Shown one piece after another: positions 62,578 through 64,000 of a stretch of 64,000 nucleotides of DNA. The DNA comes from Aspidapion aeneum (lineage: Eukaryota; Arthropoda; Insecta; Coleoptera; Brentidae), in the NCBI GenBank assembly GCA_963576565.1, contig OY755046.1:73831719-73895718 (forward strand), written 5' to 3'. The notes below the pieces were generated by a model that was not told where the DNA came from, ran no database searches, and was given only the letters and a program-made list of their open reading frames with translations. A program made the translations under genes and the position numbers. Position 1 is the stretch's first letter, and each line of letters starts with the position of its first letter.

Positions 62578-64000
62578 ATGGTTCGTGTAATCTCAGTCCA
62601 CCATTTTGCCAACCAGGATATCCAAACTGTGGAGCAACCTACAGCATGTACTGTAGCTCCTCCAGATCGATTACTTCTTGCCCTGATGAATAACTGTGTT
62701 GAGGTTCGGGATTTGAGCAAGGAATCTGAGGTTCTGTTCACATTTCCAACTGTAGATGAAGCTGTGCAGATTGTTCACTGTCTAAATGGTGATTATGTGG
62801 CATCCTTGGAAACAAAATTTAACCGCCAGAACAGAGAAACTAATTTTGTCAGGATTTATATCAACTGGGACAGTGTTGCCACTTTGCAACAATCTAAGAT
62901 GACAAGTAGTGGCGCCACTTTAGGTAATGTCAAAAAAAACTGTCAATTTACTTTATTTTTCTTTTTTAATTTGCCCATAGCCCTCTCAAATTAACAAGCC
63001 TGATATGAATATAAATAGAGTTGGCAGCTATAAGTTCTTAGTGTTACATACAGATACCTGGACCTGTCATATTGACCATGTGGTCTAGAAACTCAGCTCT
63101 GCGTACCTACTTCACAATAGTTAATTTATAAAACAGATTAACAACAAAACAACTTATGAATGTATATTATACTTTGGTATACAGTCATCTGACATACATG
63201 ATTCTTTATTGGGATCAATCATCCAGAAGCAAATCTTCGGGATGATTCTTTTCTTGTGCCAACTGGAATTATGTAGGCTTATATTTAAAAATCAAAAGTA
63301 CTCACTATTTATGGTATTTTGATACTTGGGGCCTGCTATAGGCTAGGAAACTTTTCACCCTAACCTCGAATGTTTTTTTAATGGGGTTACTTAGGAAAAG
63401 TGCTTTTTAGCACACATGTTGCTTTTTCTTTTAGGTCTTTCTGAATGTGGTATGGTTCAACCAATGCGCGCGCGTATAGCAGGCAGGGTTACACCTACAA
63501 GCAACCAATCAGAAATCAGCAGTCTTGAAATGATTGAGATCCCTGTGAAGAGAAACCCAAATGCCATAGCCTGCTGCCAGATATCTGGCAACTTGGCAAT
63601 ATTGTCACACAGGGTTGTCAACTTGTACAAATTTCAAATTAGGTCTCATGATATTTCCAAACAGAAATTTGTTGATTTTGAAGAATTACCCATTTTGGTA
63701 GAGCTATCTTTTACACCCAGTGAGATATTATTGTCAGAGAACTACTTAGCTGTGATGAACAGAGATACATTACACATGTTTAAAATTATCATGGGACCAA
63801 CCGTTTTTGAAAATAATGGAAATCAAAATGGCACTACAAATTACAGCACAATTTTTGCTAACAGAGATGAACCAATCGATTTTCAACAGCTTAAAAATGA
63901 AGAAGAATTTAACAAGAATAGAAATATTCATAAAAATAATTTCACAATACATTTGCCGACTGTGACCAAAGAAAATAGTTTGATACACAAGCACAGTCCG
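62578..64000 (+). CDS. HPS3: HPS3, BLOC-2 subunit (5' part)
   Basis: Exon 1 (62578-62923) and exon 2 (63435 to the window edge, open) join in phase 1 and give 304 residues. The ATG at 62578 is in good context (CAGCCATGG); an in-frame upstream ATG at 62521 lacks it. Recognised blocks are MVRVISVHHFANQDI, VLFTFPTVDEAVQIVHC, GDYVASLETKF with FVRIYINW, PVKRNPNAIACCQISGNLAI, and VVNLYKF. These match the N-terminal WD40-like beta-propeller of HPS3. HPS3 forms BLOC-2 with HPS5 and HPS6 and acts in cargo traffic to lysosome-related organelles such as pigment granules. Human HPS3 is about 1000 residues, so most of the gene lies to the right of the window. Residues after about 240 are Asn-rich, perhaps an insect-specific loop. 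Confidence 0.85.

Noticed and set aside
1..64000. tRNA, rRNA or snRNA genes
   Set aside because: I saw no cloverleaf with A and B boxes or rRNA core sequence. Short ncRNAs cannot be excluded by eye.

Overview
The window is from a large, repeat-rich, AT-rich insect genome, possibly a beetle. The insect call rests on the gene set: a gastrulation-defective (gd)-type serine protease with its N-terminal gd domain, and insect-like versions of PIP4K, SPCS1, TOMM7, mRpL34, HPS3 and ZC3H4/su(s). The order Coleoptera is only an inference from repeat style. All genes are intron-containing. Exon joins below were chosen by hand from GT-AG sites plus reading phase, and every complete gene gives a total CDS length divisible by three.

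Layout. 1-2270: a LINE reverse-transcriptase remnant split by a 1.5 kb foldback element. 2351-6753 (minus): six exons of a ZC3H4/suppressor-of-sable CCCH zinc-finger protein; the 3' end runs off the left edge and the first exon is not secure. 6754-18936: a gene-poor stretch of nested non-autonomous DNA transposons. 18937-36464 (plus): an 11-exon, 660-residue secreted gd-like serine protease whose introns hold a 169-bp satellite, a dead mariner, several MITEs, hAT-type elements and a LINE piece. 36632-37120 (minus): mRpL34, two exons, tail to tail with the protease. 37746-56119 (plus): PIP4K, five exons and 417 residues spread over 18.4 kb. Its introns carry two near-identical 1.2 kb transposons, foldbacks, and a 427-bp satellite array. 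56120-59225: a Tigger/pogo relic and a foldback with an LTR primer-binding site at its apex. 59226-59693 (minus) SPCS1 and 59953-60384 (plus) TOMM7 share a 259-bp divergent promoter. 60687-61030 (minus): two exons of a small cysteine-rich membrane protein. 62578-64000 (plus): the first two exons of HPS3, running off the right edge.

The genes do not form one pathway. They cover transcription restriction (ZC3H4), extracellular proteolysis (gd-like), mitochondrial translation and import (mRpL34, TOMM7), phosphoinositide signalling (PIP4K), ER signal-peptide processing (SPCS1) and lysosome-related organelle biogenesis (HPS3). No new enzymatic system is evident. The most unusual content is in the mobile DNA. 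One transposon family has 2-bp AN target duplications, and one of its copies sits inside another, so the insertion site can be read directly. There are also two hAT-type families with 8-bp duplications, a set of CAGGGTG-ended elements flanked by TA, and satellites built into introns, one of them inside a foldback.
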